From: Qipengyuania xiapuensis
GTDB taxonomy: Bacteria; Pseudomonadota; Alphaproteobacteria; Sphingomonadales; Sphingomonadaceae
Length of the DNA: 64,000 nucleotides
NCBI RefSeq assembly: GCF_019711395.1
Contig: NZ_JAIGNL010000001.1
Location: 496,001-560,000, forward strand
Reading direction: 5' to 3'
Positions 1 through 8,121 of the stretch are shown here, piece after piece. Both the position numbers and the translations under genes were made by a program. Position 1 is the first letter of the stretch. Each line of letters begins with the position of its first letter. The notes under the pieces are model-generated. The model ran no database searches. It was not told the DNA's origin and saw only the letters and a list, made by a program, of their open reading frames with translations.

Positions 1-2680
1 GAGCGACGCCTTCCTTTTTGACCTTTGCCGTCTTGAGAGGGTAGCAAGACTGCATTGTGAATGCGCCATCATAGATGGTTTCAACGGGCAGCGCTTCGTC
101 AAGCACAACGAGCCAGTCGACGTCACGGCGATGATTGTAGGTTCGAACATCGGTTGGTTCGAAGTAGTAGTCGCTTTTGACCACACCGATCGCGCGAAAT
201 TTCGAGTTTCCTTCCGATACGATGACGATGTCACCCACATTCATGGACGAGCGGAAACGCCAGACCTGTGAGATATTGCCAGCATTGCCACTGGTCCCTG
301 GCTCAATCTCATTCCACTTGTCATGAATAGCTTGGTACTCATCATAGCGCGGATCAGACCAGTCGACTTCTCCGCCCCATCCAAGCACGATGTATCCGCC
401 TTCGATGGCGGCATCATAGATATGGTCTTCAGAGCCTGCTCGTCCGAGCGACATCTTGAAGAATTGCCGCCCCGAAAGGTCAAAATCGCCACCCTTCCCG
501 GAGGTCTTTCGCGCCTGTTCCGCTAGCTTCGAGATTTCTCTGAAGATCCCATCCCGAGGTTCGAGGCGGAAACCAGCCGAAGTTTCGTTGTCTTCGTTAT
601 CGCTGCCGCCAGTCTCAGGACGCAATCCCTCGACGAAGTCCTCATAGGAGTAGGATTGATGGAAAGTGACAAACCTGATTTGGCCGGCTTCCCTCAACAC
701 ATTGTATCGATCCCTGGCTTGCTCAAAAGTCAAATTCGTCACACCGTCGATTAGCTCGATGGCTCTAGCGGTCGTGTTATAGGTTTTTCCGGTTCCAGGT
801 GGGCCGTATAGAATGAGGTTTGTCGGGCCCCGAGCCTCCACAGTGCTCTCGCTCTTGGATTCTTCTTCCGTGCTTCCCTCGTCCGGCCAAGCACCTTCAC
901 GCGACGGGATAGGGGCCTTCCACTCCGCAATCTCATCAGATGAGCTATCTATGGCGTCGGCAAGCTCTTGGGCTTTTTCGTCTGACAAATGTCCATGGTC
1001 CGCGTCGAGAGCAATGCAGTGGGACGATTCATTTATCTCAAGGTAGGGCTTGCCCTGGAACTGGTAGATGTAACCTTGCACGGCCTCCGCCCTGGTTGAT
1101 CCAGGAGCTTTCCTACCAAAGCGGGCCTGATAAGGATGCGTTGAGATAAACCACCAATCTAATCCAGCGTCATGAGCGGCTGATGCGATTGCACAGAAAG
1201 CTCCGGTCTCTTCGTCACTCCAGTCGGTACGAAGTGATTTGAAGGAGGGATTGATATCGAAGTGGGCTAGGATTTCGTCGTTCGACAAGGTGAAATTTCC
1301 TTTCTGCGAGACCACCCAAATGAAGCTTTGAACGTCCCAAAGGTCACGGGGCTGCCAGCCCCAGGCGCTCATCGCATCTTTCAGCTCCGTTCCGAAACGC
1401 AGAACGTCTTCGTATTCGGCCTGGGTAAGAGGATTGAAGCCGTAGATGCTGCGACCAAGCAGTTTCTTGCCAGCTCGCCAAAGGGGAGTGGTATTGATCC
1501 CTAAGGCTTCGTTTGGACGTAGTAGAGCCAATAGCATCGAGGGCAGATTTCGGCTTTCGCTGTAGGGCTTGCTGTCAGCTCCTTCGTCGAGCAATGGCCA
1601 CACGGCGTCTACAAATTCTGAAAGTGCAACAGCCGCGTCCGCGGTGGATGAAGCGAGCTTGCCAGCCGCTCTTTCTAGCTGATTGGGATGTGAGGCGCGG
1701 ATCGCTTTGATCCTGCCATCGGTGCGCCACCCGAGTAGCCCAGATTCCTTGCTCGTTATGAGATCGAGAAGCTGGCCACCTAGTTGCTCGGTGGTCTGTC
1801 CTGGCTCGCCGACAATGTCTGCTGCGCGATTAATGAGCGCTTGTTTATATCTTCGCTCTTCTTCGAAATACCCCCCTTCTCGGGCGGAAAAGGTCAGCTC
1901 TTCGAAATCGGGGAATGCAGCCAGAAACTTAGTTCTTAGCTCACTCAAGCCCTGCGGGTCCAATCCAATACGCGAGCCAAGATACCAATCCACGAGCGCG
2001 AGGAGCTCGGCGCGTGAGGTTGGCCGAATGCTGGCAACTGGCTCAGGGTGATTATGGGCTTGCTCATTTTTCTGATTGGTAAGCCCGGCAAGCCTTGCAG
2101 GTAGACCATCGTGCCTATCAACCAGTCGAGGGTGGAGAATGTGTTTGAAATCGAATGGTGGCTGGCCATTCGTGATCTCCACCCAAATCCATGGCTCTTC
2201 TTTGTTAGTTTGGAGAGCGATCTGGCGGCCGTCTCGTAGCTCCCACCAGACTGTATCACTGGTCGAGTTAACTTCGTCGCCCAGTAGCATCGTGAGCAGC
2301 TTTTGGGCCTGAGTGACCGAGAGGTCCTGCGACTCCGAGATTTGAAATTGGAAAAGTGCGTTGGGCTTGTCTGCGGGGCGAGGCCCGATCAGCTGAACGC
2401 CCGCTCCCTCAAGAAAAGGAGGTTCTGATATGGCACCGCACACATTTGCGGTGCGAGATTTAAGGTCAGCGGCAGCCTCGAGGTCGCCTGCACGAATTTC
2501 GCAGGTTTCTTCGCCTCGATCGATGCAAGGCAAAACGAAATCACGTAGCGCAATCTCGCGAATTTTATCTCGCTGACTGCTCTCTCGTTGGTCAGCGATC
2601 AAAAAGCGTCCCAAACCTTCCCCCTTCCGTTGCCGAAGGAGTAGACCAACCCCAGTGCTAGCGGCAAGGTCATACCGCAC
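1..2680 (-). CDS. McrB-like AAA+ GTPase subunit with inserted EVE/PUA-like domain (partial, 3' end off window)
   Basis: A minus-strand frame with no stop from 2728 to the left edge gives 893 visible residues. The only usable start is GTG at 2680; I see no Shine-Dalgarno before it. Residues 626-633 are a Walker A, GPPGTGKT, inside ILYGPPGTGKTYNT, followed at about 677-690 by VTFHQSYSYEDFVEGLRPE, which is typical of McrB, the GTP-driven motor of type IV McrBC restriction. From about residue 735 to 880 the core is interrupted by a segment (QFFKMSLGR, YIVLGWGGEVDWSD, VGDIVIVSEGNSKFRAIG) that reads like an EVE/PUA-like modified-base reader. Residues 1-600 hold a long N-terminal region I cannot name with confidence; part of it (SRNLPSMLLALLRPNEALGI, DLWDVQSFIWV) resembles regions seen in other large McrB homologues. 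Walker B, sensor residues and any McrC partner would lie left of position 1. Base composition is lower in G+C than the genes beyond 3.4 kb. Confidence 0.85.
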   Translation of the reverse strand, partial: MRYDLAASTGVGLLLRQRKGEGLGRFLIADQRESSQRDKIREIALRDFVLPCIDRGEETCEIRAGDLEAAADLKSRTANVCGAISEPPFLEGAGVQLIGPRPADKPNALFQFQISESQDLSVTQAQKLLTMLLGDEVNSTSDTVWWELRDGRQIALQTNKEEPWIWVEITNGQPPFDFKHILHPRLVDRHDGLPARLAGLTNQKNEQAHNHPEPVASIRPTSRAELLALVDWYLGSRIGLDPQGLSELRTKFLAAFPDFEELTFSAREGGYFEEERRYKQALINRAADIVGEPGQTTEQLGGQLLDLITSKESGLLGWRTDGRIKAIRASHPNQLERAAGKLASSTADAAVALSEFVDAVWPLLDEGADSKPYSESRNLPSMLLALLRPNEALGINTTPLWRAGKKLLGRSIYGFNPLTQAEYEDVLRFGTELKDAMSAWGWQPRDLWDVQSFIWVVSQKGNFTLSNDEILAHFDINPSFKSLRTDWSDEETGAFCAIASAAHDAGLDWWFISTHPYQARFGRKAPGSTRAEAVQGYIYQFQGKPYLEINESSHCIALDADHGHLSDEKAQELADAIDSSSDEIAEWKAPIPSREGAWPDEGSTEEESKSESTVEARGPTNLILYGPPGTGKTYNTTARAIELIDGVTNLTFEQARDRYNVLREAGQIRFVTFHQSYSYEDFVEGLRPETGGSDNEDNETSAGFRLEPRDGIFREISKLAEQARKTSGKGGDFDLSGRQFFKMSLGRAGSEDHIYDAAIEGGYIVLGWGGEVDWSDPRYDEYQAIHDKWNEIEPGTSGNAGNISQVWRFRSSMNVGDIVIVSEGNSKFRAIGVVKSDYYFEPTDVRTYNHRRDVDWLVVLDEALPVETIYDGAFTMQSCYPLKTAKVKKEGVA

Positions 2681-2707
2681 TGAATCAGAACTGATTTTGA
2701 GGAATTT
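2681..2707. promoter_or_regulatory. Short divergent spacer with a perfect inverted repeat
   Basis: Only 27 bases separate the GTG of the McrB-like gene from the ATG of the GIY-YIG gene. They contain AATCAG-AA-CTGATT at 2683-2696, a 6+6 dyad with a two-base centre. The same bases include the GAGGA ribosome site of the rightward gene. Binding by a regulator is inference only. A dyad this short can occur by chance, but its place between two divergent defence-type genes is notable. Confidence 0.35.
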
Positions 2708-3172
2708 ATGTCTGAAGCCGATTTCTATTCAGCGGTCGACCGTATGCCGGATCACTTCCAGAAATTGATGTCTGGCGAACCCTTGCCGTTGCGACCGTCA
2801 AAGGAGTGGGCGGGGCTACACGCTATCTATGTCTTCTACGATGCTGAAGGGGAGCCTTGCCATGTGGGACGGACGAGGAATCTTCAGGGCCGCATTCGAG
2901 CTCATACAGCTAATAGCCATCATTCGGCTTCGTTTGCTTTCAAGCGCGCCAGGAAAGAGCTCGGGCTGAAAGCCACGTATCGCAAAGGGGAGGGAAGGGC
3001 GGCCCTGCTCACGCGGCCAGAATTTAGATCGGCATTCGACCGACATCGTGAAGAAATCCGGAATATGACAATTCGCTATGTCGAAATTGATTGCCCGATC
3101 GAGCAGCACCTATTCGAGCTCTACGCAGCAATGCGCCTCGGCACCTCGTTGAGTGAGTTCACGACGAGCTGA
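2708..3172 (+). CDS. Stand-alone GIY-YIG nuclease-family protein
   Basis: The protein has 154 residues and starts at ATG 2708, preceded by GAGGA. The middle carries a GIY-YIG type core: AIYVFYD at about residues 39-45, CHVGRTRNLQGRIRAH at 51-66 (the YIG and conserved Arg segment), and a C-terminal IEQHLFELYAAMRLG at about 131-145 that can supply the metal-binding Glu. Family members cut DNA as single-domain endonucleases or as parts of repair, homing and restriction enzymes. No extra DNA-binding domain is seen. It is transcribed away from the McrB-like gene and lies inside the low-G+C segment, so a role in the same defence island is a reasonable inference. Its target is unknown. Confidence 0.75.
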   Translation: MSEADFYSAVDRMPDHFQKLMSGEPLPLRPSKEWAGLHAIYVFYDAEGEPCHVGRTRNLQGRIRAHTANSHHSASFAFKRARKELGLKATYRKGEGRAALLTRPEFRSAFDRHREEIRNMTIRYVEIDCPIEQHLFELYAAMRLGTSLSEFTTS

Positions 3173-3423
3173 TCTGTCGCTTTAATGCCCGTCTAAGGTG
3201 GAAATCGACCTACTCGAGAATGAGGTGTAGAAAGCGCACCTATGAACAAATACGGACAATGGCGCGCATTTATAGCAAGATTTTGAGAACAAAATCATTG
3301 TGATAGATGATTTTTGGGGGCTTATTTGGGGTCTCGAACAGATATCTCGACACTAAAATTAGATGATTCAGTCGCTTAAGCTATGATTTCGAGTTCTCTT
3401 CTGGCACCATTTCACTGAAAATT
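3173..3423. other. A+T-rich spacer at island/core boundary
   Basis: No credible gene is present. The line at 3241 is about 35% G+C against roughly 65% in the genes that follow. Its right part carries the tRNA-3'-end-like stretch listed separately. I see no transposase or integrase remnant. Confidence 0.6.
3388..3409 (+). other. tRNA 3'-end-like fragment, candidate attachment site
   Basis: The bases TTCGAGTTC followed by TCTTCTGGCACCA look like the T-loop and acceptor end of a bacterial tRNA including CCA, of the Leu/Thr-like type ending in GGCACCA. The bases upstream do not fold into a full tRNA, so this is a fragment, not a gene. Islands often recreate a tRNA 3' end at one border on integration. 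It sits exactly between the low-G+C restriction-type genes and the high-G+C core gene moeA. The assignment is inferential and rests on about 20 bases. Confidence 0.4.
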
Positions 3424-4608
3424 CTAGAAATCGATGGTGCTCACCAGATCGTCCGCGCTCGCGGCATTGCTGCCTGCCGGGCGGCGGATGAGGCGGTCTG
3501 ATCGCGCCAATGGGTGCTGCGCGCCGCTTTGCTGGTTGCTCACGGGCACGAGGCCTTCTTCGGTCATTTCGGCGCGCAGGAAGGTTTCGCGCGGTCCGGT
3601 CGCCTCGACGGGCGCAGCAAGGGGCAGCGGTGCGAAGCGCAGCTCACACTTGACCGAGCCACCCTGCATCGCGGCGAGAAGCGGGCGCAGGAAAAGCCTT
3701 GCGGTCACCATCGCCGAGGTCGGGTTGCCCGGCAGGCCCAGCACGGTTTTCTTGCCGACCTTGCCCAGCCACACGGGCTTGCCCGGCTTGATTGCAATGC
3801 GTGAAAAAACCAGCTCCATCTCATGTGCGGCGAACATCGGGCGCGCGAGATCGTGATCGCCCACCGAGGCTCCGCCGATCACCACGACACAGTCTGCCGC
3901 TGCAAGCGCCTCTGCAGCGAGTTCTTCCAGTTCGCCCAGCTTATCGCGGCCGTGGGCGCTGGCGACGACTTCCGCATTGATGGCGCGGCACAGGGCCGCG
4001 ACGCCGTGGCTTGCCGTTTCGGGCATGGTGTGCGCGCTTCCGTGAGCCTTGCCGGGCGCAACAAGCTCATCCCCGGTCGCGATGATGGCCACCTTCGGTC
4101 GCTTGCCGACATCGAGTGTGGTGCGATCCGCCGCGGCGGCGGAAATCATCGCCGGCGGGGTCAGCCGTGCTCCCATTGCCAGTAGCCGGTCGCCTTCGCT
4201 AAAATCGCTACCCGCAAAGCGGATGTGGCGCGCAGGTCCGTGTCCTTCGGAAAAGCGCACCAGCTCGCCCTCGCGCGTCGCGTACTCCTGCATGATGACG
4301 CAGTCGGCTCCTTCGGGAAGCGCGGCGCCGGTGAAGATGCGGATCGCCTCGCCGTCGCCGATCGAACCTTCGAAGGGCATGCCGGCGCGCGATTCTCCCG
4401 CGACGCGCAATGGCGCGCCGTTCTCGACCGTACCGATCGCGACCGCGTAGCCATCCATCGCTGAAACGTCCCGGCGCGGTGCGTCGCTGCGAGCGCTGAT
4501 GTCACCGGACAGAAAACGTCCTGCCGCCTCGGTGAGGTGCACGGTCTCGCTGCCGAGAGGGGCGACGGCGCCGGAAAGAAGCGCGATGGCCTCGTCGAAG
4601 GAAATCAT
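3424..4608 (-). CDS. moeA: Molybdopterin molybdenumtransferase MoeA
   Basis: The protein has 394 residues, normal for MoeA, which inserts molybdate into adenylylated molybdopterin in the last step of molybdenum-cofactor synthesis. Signatures include MDGYA (51-55), TGAALPEGAD (93-102), ATGDELV (177-183), GGASVGDHD (245-253) and PGNPTSAM (293-300). The gene starts 12 bases after the stop of moaA on the same strand, so the two form an operon. It is the first core gene next to the presumed island border. Confidence 0.95.
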   Translation of the reverse strand: MISFDEAIALLSGAVAPLGSETVHLTEAAGRFLSGDISARSDAPRRDVSAMDGYAVAIGTVENGAPLRVAGESRAGMPFEGSIGDGEAIRIFTGAALPEGADCVIMQEYATREGELVRFSEGHGPARHIRFAGSDFSEGDRLLAMGARLTPPAMISAAAADRTTLDVGKRPKVAIIATGDELVAPGKAHGSAHTMPETASHGVAALCRAINAEVVASAHGRDKLGELEELAAEALAAADCVVVIGGASVGDHDLARPMFAAHEMELVFSRIAIKPGKPVWLGKVGKKTVLGLPGNPTSAMVTARLFLRPLLAAMQGGSVKCELRFAPLPLAAPVEATGPRETFLRAEMTEEGLVPVSNQQSGAQHPLARSDRLIRRPAGSNAASADDLVSTIDF

Positions 4609-4620
4609 CCCGCAGCTTTC

Positions 4621-5658
4621 CTAGCCGCCGATCGAGGCGAGGTGCGGGGTCGAACCGCTGTTGCCATCATGCAGCCGGTGCGCACGCATCTTTCCGGGCA
4701 TCGCCGCAAGGATGCGTTCGACCAGCTCGTCCTGCTGGTCGTCGCTCTGGAGGAGGTCGCGCAGGTCGAGGCCGTCATCGCCGAACAGGCACAGGTGCAG
4801 CTTGCCACGGCTCGACAGGCGCAAGCGATTGCAGTTGTCGCAGAAGCCCGCGGCATAGGGAGCGATCAGCCCGACCCGCCCCCGATAATCGGGATGGACA
4901 AAGTCGCGCGAGGGGCCCGCCCCTTCTTCGCGGGGCAATTCGCGCCAGCCCGCTTCCTCCAGCCGCGCAAGGATGGCGTGCCCCGGCGTAGACTGTTCGC
5001 GATGGAAGGGCGCATTGTCGTTGGTACGCATCAGCTCGATGAACCGCCAGGCGATGTCACGCTCGGCCACGAAGGCGAGGATGTCGTCCAGGCCCGATTC
5101 CCGCAGCTCGCGCAGCAGCACGCTGTTGACTTTGACCGAGGAGAAGCCGGCATCGAGCGCCGCATCCACACCGTTTACGACCTCGTCCAATCGGTCATGA
5201 CCGGTGACACGGGCGAAGTCTTCGCGGTCGAGCGTGTCGATACTGATGTTGATCGCATCGATCCCCGCCGCTCGCCATTCGGGGGCATTTTCCGCGAGAC
5301 GATAGCCATTGGTCGTCATCGCGAGGCGGCGGATGCCCTCGGTGCCCGCGATGCTCTGGGCGATATCGGCAAAATCACTCCGCACGGTCGGCTCGCCGCC
5401 GGTCAGCCTCACCTTCCAGAGGCCGAGCTGAGCGAATGCGCTCACGGCGCGGGCGATTTCGTCTGCCGAGAGTTCCGCAGGCAGGCCCTTCTGTTTCACG
5501 AAGCCGTTCGGCAGGCAGTAGGTGCAGCGAAAATTGCAGCGTTCGGTCAGCGAGACGCGAAGATAGGAAAAGCGCCGCCCGAAGCTGTCCGCAAGCGAGC
5601 CTTCCACCGGCATCGCGGCCGGGCCTTCGCCGCGAGAGGGAGGATCAAACAGCGCCAT
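4621..5658 (-). CDS. moaA: GTP 3',8-cyclase MoaA
   Basis: A radical-SAM enzyme that opens molybdenum-cofactor synthesis by rearranging GTP to 3',8-cyclo-GTP. The radical-SAM cluster is CNFRCTYC (Cys 41, 45, 48), with the SAM-binding GGEP motif after LTGG. The second cluster is FCDNC...LCLF with C-x2-C-x13-C spacing, and the protein ends in the Gly-Gly needed by MoaA. I chose ATG 5658 (345 residues) because AGGA lies eight bases before it; an upstream in-frame start at 5733 would add 25 residues lacking family likeness and run into the divergent promoter. First gene of the moaA-moeA operon. Confidence 0.95.
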   Translation of the reverse strand: MALFDPPSRGEGPAAMPVEGSLADSFGRRFSYLRVSLTERCNFRCTYCLPNGFVKQKGLPAELSADEIARAVSAFAQLGLWKVRLTGGEPTVRSDFADIAQSIAGTEGIRRLAMTTNGYRLAENAPEWRAAGIDAINISIDTLDREDFARVTGHDRLDEVVNGVDAALDAGFSSVKVNSVLLRELRESGLDDILAFVAERDIAWRFIELMRTNDNAPFHREQSTPGHAILARLEEAGWRELPREEGAGPSRDFVHPDYRGRVGLIAPYAAGFCDNCNRLRLSSRGKLHLCLFGDDGLDLRDLLQSDDQQDELVERILAAMPGKMRAHRLHDGNSGSTPHLASIGG

Positions 5659-5719
5659 CGGGGCATTCCTATACGGTGCAAGGCGCGAAGACCACCGGAT
5701 CCTCGGCAAGCTGCATCCA

Positions 5720-5749
5720 TTGACAGTCGGCACTCTAATATTAGATAAT
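5720..5749 (+). promoter_or_regulatory. Sigma-70-like promoter with overlapping palindrome for the persulfide operon
   Basis: TTGACA at 5720-5725 is followed after 18 bases by GATAAT at 5744-5749, a close match to a housekeeping promoter. A perfect ten-base palindrome, CTAATATTAG at 5735-5744, lies in the spacer and touches the -10. The coding ATG at 5756 is only six bases past the -10, so transcription would begin at or next to the start codon (leaderless or nearly so). The palindrome is a good candidate operator for the BigR/SqrR-like repressor encoded at 7587-7889; that link is inference. Confidence 0.6.
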
Positions 5750-5755
5750 ACTCAT

Positions 5756-6706
5756 ATGACCCACGCCAACTCATCCAGCCGGCCCGACGCAGTGCTCGCA
5801 AAAGCGCGAGAACAGGTGCTTGCCGCCAGCGCGGACAAGCGGTTGCGTCCTTCGATTGCAGGGTTCTTCGACGAAGCGACCAATACGGTCAGTTACGTCA
5901 TCCACGATCCCGCAACCAGCAAGGCGGCGATTATCGATTCGGTCCTCGACTACGATGCTGCCGCCGGCCGCACGTCGCAGGGCTCGGCAGACCTGATGAT
6001 CGAGTATGTCGAGAAGCAGGGGCTCGAGGTCGAGTGGCTGATCGAGACCCACGCGCATGCCGACCATCTCTCGGCCGCGCCCTACATCCAGGAAAAGCTC
6101 GGCGGAAAGCTGGCCATCGGCCGCGAGATCATTCGCGTGCAGGAAGTGTTCGGCAAGCTGTTCAATGCCGGCACCGATTTCGAGCGCGACGGTTCGCAAT
6201 TCGACCATCTCTTCGAAGATGGAGAGACACTCCAACTCGGCGAAATCCAGATGATCGCGCTGCATGTGCCCGGCCACACGCCGGCCGACTATGCTTTCAT
6301 CTTCGGCGATGCTGCATTCGTCGGCGACACGATCTTCATGCCCGACTTCGGTACCGCGCGGGCGGACTTTCCCGGCGGCGATGCGCGCCAGCTCTATCGT
6401 TCGATCCGGCGCCTGCTCGCGCTTCCCGAAGAGACGCGCCTGTTCCTGTGCCACGATTACAAGGCGCCGGGACGTGACGAATATGCGTGGGAGACCACCG
6501 TCGGACAGCAGAAGCGCGAGAACGTCCACGTGAAGGACGGCACCAGCGAAGACGAATTCGTGGAAATGCGAACCGCGCGCGACAGCACGCTGGCGATGCC
6601 GCAGCTCATCATGCCCAGCGTGCAGGTGAATATCCGTGGCGGGCGACTGCCTGAGCCGGAGGAGAATGGCGTGAGTTACATCAAGATCCCGGTGAACGCG
6701 GTATGA
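5756..6706 (+). CDS. blh: Persulfide dioxygenase-like metallo-beta-lactamase-fold enzyme (Blh/ETHE1 type)
   Basis: The protein has 316 residues. The metal site THAHADH is at 98-104, with later ligands in LHVPGHTPAD, GDTIF and LCHDY. ETHE1/Blh enzymes oxidise glutathione persulfide to sulfite and protect cells from sulfide. No rhodanese domain is attached. ATG 5756 is preferred over the in-frame TTG at 5720, because that TTG forms the -35 of the promoter. The two transporter halves follow at once (the next ATG overlaps this gene's end) and an ArsR sensor faces the operon, reproducing the bigR-blh-pmpAB gene set known from plant-associated and sulfide-exposed proteobacteria. Confidence 0.88.
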   Translation: MTHANSSSRPDAVLAKAREQVLAASADKRLRPSIAGFFDEATNTVSYVIHDPATSKAAIIDSVLDYDAAAGRTSQGSADLMIEYVEKQGLEVEWLIETHAHADHLSAAPYIQEKLGGKLAIGREIIRVQEVFGKLFNAGTDFERDGSQFDHLFEDGETLQLGEIQMIALHVPGHTPADYAFIFGDAAFVGDTIFMPDFGTARADFPGGDARQLYRSIRRLLALPEETRLFLCHDYKAPGRDEYAWETTVGQQKRENVHVKDGTSEDEFVEMRTARDSTLAMPQLIMPSVQVNIRGGRLPEPEENGVSYIKIPVNAV

Positions 6707-7137
6707 CGCTGCCAGGCTTTCCCGATGCCGCACCCCTCGCCGGGCTGGCCGGCGGCGTACTGATCGGCCTCTCGGCAGCCCTGATGCTGCTCGGGGCGGG
6801 CCGCGTTACCGGCATTTCGGGCATCGTGGCCCGTGCCTTCGGCATCAGTGATAGCGGCATGTCCTATTCGAGTGCATGGACCTTCGTGATCGGCCTGCCG
6901 ATCGGCGCGGCGCTCGTCACCTGGCTGACCGCTGCACCCACGCCCGAATTCATGCCGCTGCCGTTGCTGGCGGTTGCCGGGGTCCTCGTGGGCTTCGGTG
7001 CAAGGCTGGGCAGCGGTTGTACCAGCGGTCACGGCGTGTGCGGTGTCAGCCGCCTGTCGCAGCGTTCGCTGGTGGCGACCGCGACTTTCATCACGGCAGG
7101 CATTGCCACCGTCGCTGCAATGGGGGCGTTCTCGTGA
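6703..7137 (+). CDS. YeeE/YedE-family sulfur transporter, first half (PmpA-like)
   Basis: The protein has 144 residues with about four membrane segments. It carries the family hallmark SGCTSGHGVCG at 104-114, whose cysteine lies in the transport path of thiosulfate-type YeeE carriers. It overlaps the persulfide dioxygenase stop by four bases and the next half-protein by four bases (GTGA), so translation is coupled. The family moves small sulfur compounds across the inner membrane. The exact substrate here, and whether it moves in or out, is not visible. Confidence 0.85.
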   Translation: MTLPGFPDAAPLAGLAGGVLIGLSAALMLLGAGRVTGISGIVARAFGISDSGMSYSSAWTFVIGLPIGAALVTWLTAAPTPEFMPLPLLAVAGVLVGFGARLGSGCTSGHGVCGVSRLSQRSLVATATFITAGIATVAAMGAFS

Positions 7138-7571
7138 TCCGCAGCCACCTTCCTCCGCTCGTATCGGGCACGCTCTTCGGCGCCGGGCTCGCGCTCGGCG
7201 GGATGACCAACCCGGAACGTGTTCGCGGCTTCCTCGACGTGTTCGGCAACTGGGACCCGACGCTGGCCTTCGTGATGGGCGGCGCGGTCTTGGTCATGGC
7301 CGTCGCATGGCGCTTCGTGCCGCGCATGAAGCACCCGCTCTTTGCGCCAAAGTTCGCGCTTCCCGATCGCAGCGACCTGACGCCGCAGCTGATCGGCGGT
7401 GCCGCGATCTTCGGTGTGGGCTGGGGACTTGCCGGGCTCTGCCCCGGTCCGGGCGTGGCGATCCTCTTCGTCCACCCGCTCGAGGCCGCGGTCTTCGTCG
7501 TCAGCCTGCTCGCAGGGATGATGCTGCAGCGGCTGGTGTCCGAGCGCGCGTCACCCGCCGCTTCCAGCTGA
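7134..7571 (+). CDS. YeeE/YedE-family sulfur transporter, second half (PmpB-like, DUF6691)
   Basis: The protein has 145 residues and starts at GTG 7134 inside the stop of the preceding gene. It has about four membrane segments and the paired hallmark GVGWGLAGLCPGPGV near residues 94-108 with Cys 103. It probably forms the transporter together with the first half, since larger YeeE proteins contain both repeats in one chain. A longer in-frame reading from 6876 is rejected because it would overlap the first half in another frame. Confidence 0.85.
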   Translation: MIRSHLPPLVSGTLFGAGLALGGMTNPERVRGFLDVFGNWDPTLAFVMGGAVLVMAVAWRFVPRMKHPLFAPKFALPDRSDLTPQLIGGAAIFGVGWGLAGLCPGPGVAILFVHPLEAAVFVVSLLAGMMLQRLVSERASPAASS

Positions 7572-7586
7572 ACCGGATTGTTGCGC

Positions 7587-7889
7587 TCAGGCGCAGAACT
7601 GTTCGTAGAGCGTACCGATGACCGCCTGAACGTCCTCGCTGTCGAGCGAGTAATAGACGAACTGCGAGCTGCGCCGCGTCTTCACCAGACCTTCGCGCCT
7701 CAGCAGCGAAAGGTGCTGGGACAGGGCTGACTGGGACAGCGGAATGACTTCCGCGAGTTCACCGACGGACATTTCGGACTGGGATAGCTGGCACAGGATC
7801 AGCAGGCGTGATTCATTCGCCATCGATTTCAGGAGCGCTGTCGCGCGCGCGGCATTCTCCTGCAAAAGTTCCATAGGTAAGTCTGGCAT
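7587..7889 (-). CDS. bigR: ArsR-family sulfide/persulfide-sensing repressor (BigR/SqrR type)
   Basis: A 100-residue winged-helix protein; the recognition helix region is LSQSALSQHLSLLRREG. It has exactly two cysteines, Cys33 (LILCQL) and Cys99 (EQFCA), placed like the pair that forms a polysulfide bridge in BigR and SqrR. Metal-binding motifs of classical ArsR/SmtB sensors are absent. It is convergent with the transporter genes and probably represses the persulfide operon until sulfide appears; the palindrome at 5735-5744 is the best operator candidate. Sensor type rests on cysteine placement and context. Confidence 0.85.
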   Translation of the reverse strand: MPDLPMELLQENAARATALLKSMANESRLLILCQLSQSEMSVGELAEVIPLSQSALSQHLSLLRREGLVKTRRSSQFVYYSLDSEDVQAVIGTLYEQFCA

Positions 7890-8121
7890 GTTTCCGCCCC
7901 GAATGTACCTCCGATCCCCTTACGAAGATTAGCCACCCGTTTCATTTGGTGCAACACGCACAAGGTGCATGGCGGCGAATCTTGATTATCCTTTCCGATC
8001 AGCCTGTTGAATGCGCGCAAGCTGGCGGAAAATCGGTCACTTTCGCGGATTCCCATCAATCCTGTTGCTTTTGCGCCGGCTTTCGCATTGTGTGCGTCCG
8101 CGTAAACAAGAGGAGAGAGAG

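Noticed and set aside
3361..3409. Complete tRNA gene
   Set aside because: Only the T-loop and acceptor end resemble a tRNA; anticodon and D arms are missing.
4537..5748. 403-residue plus-strand frame opposite moaA/moeA
   Set aside because: Antisense to two well-supported genes; no family likeness.
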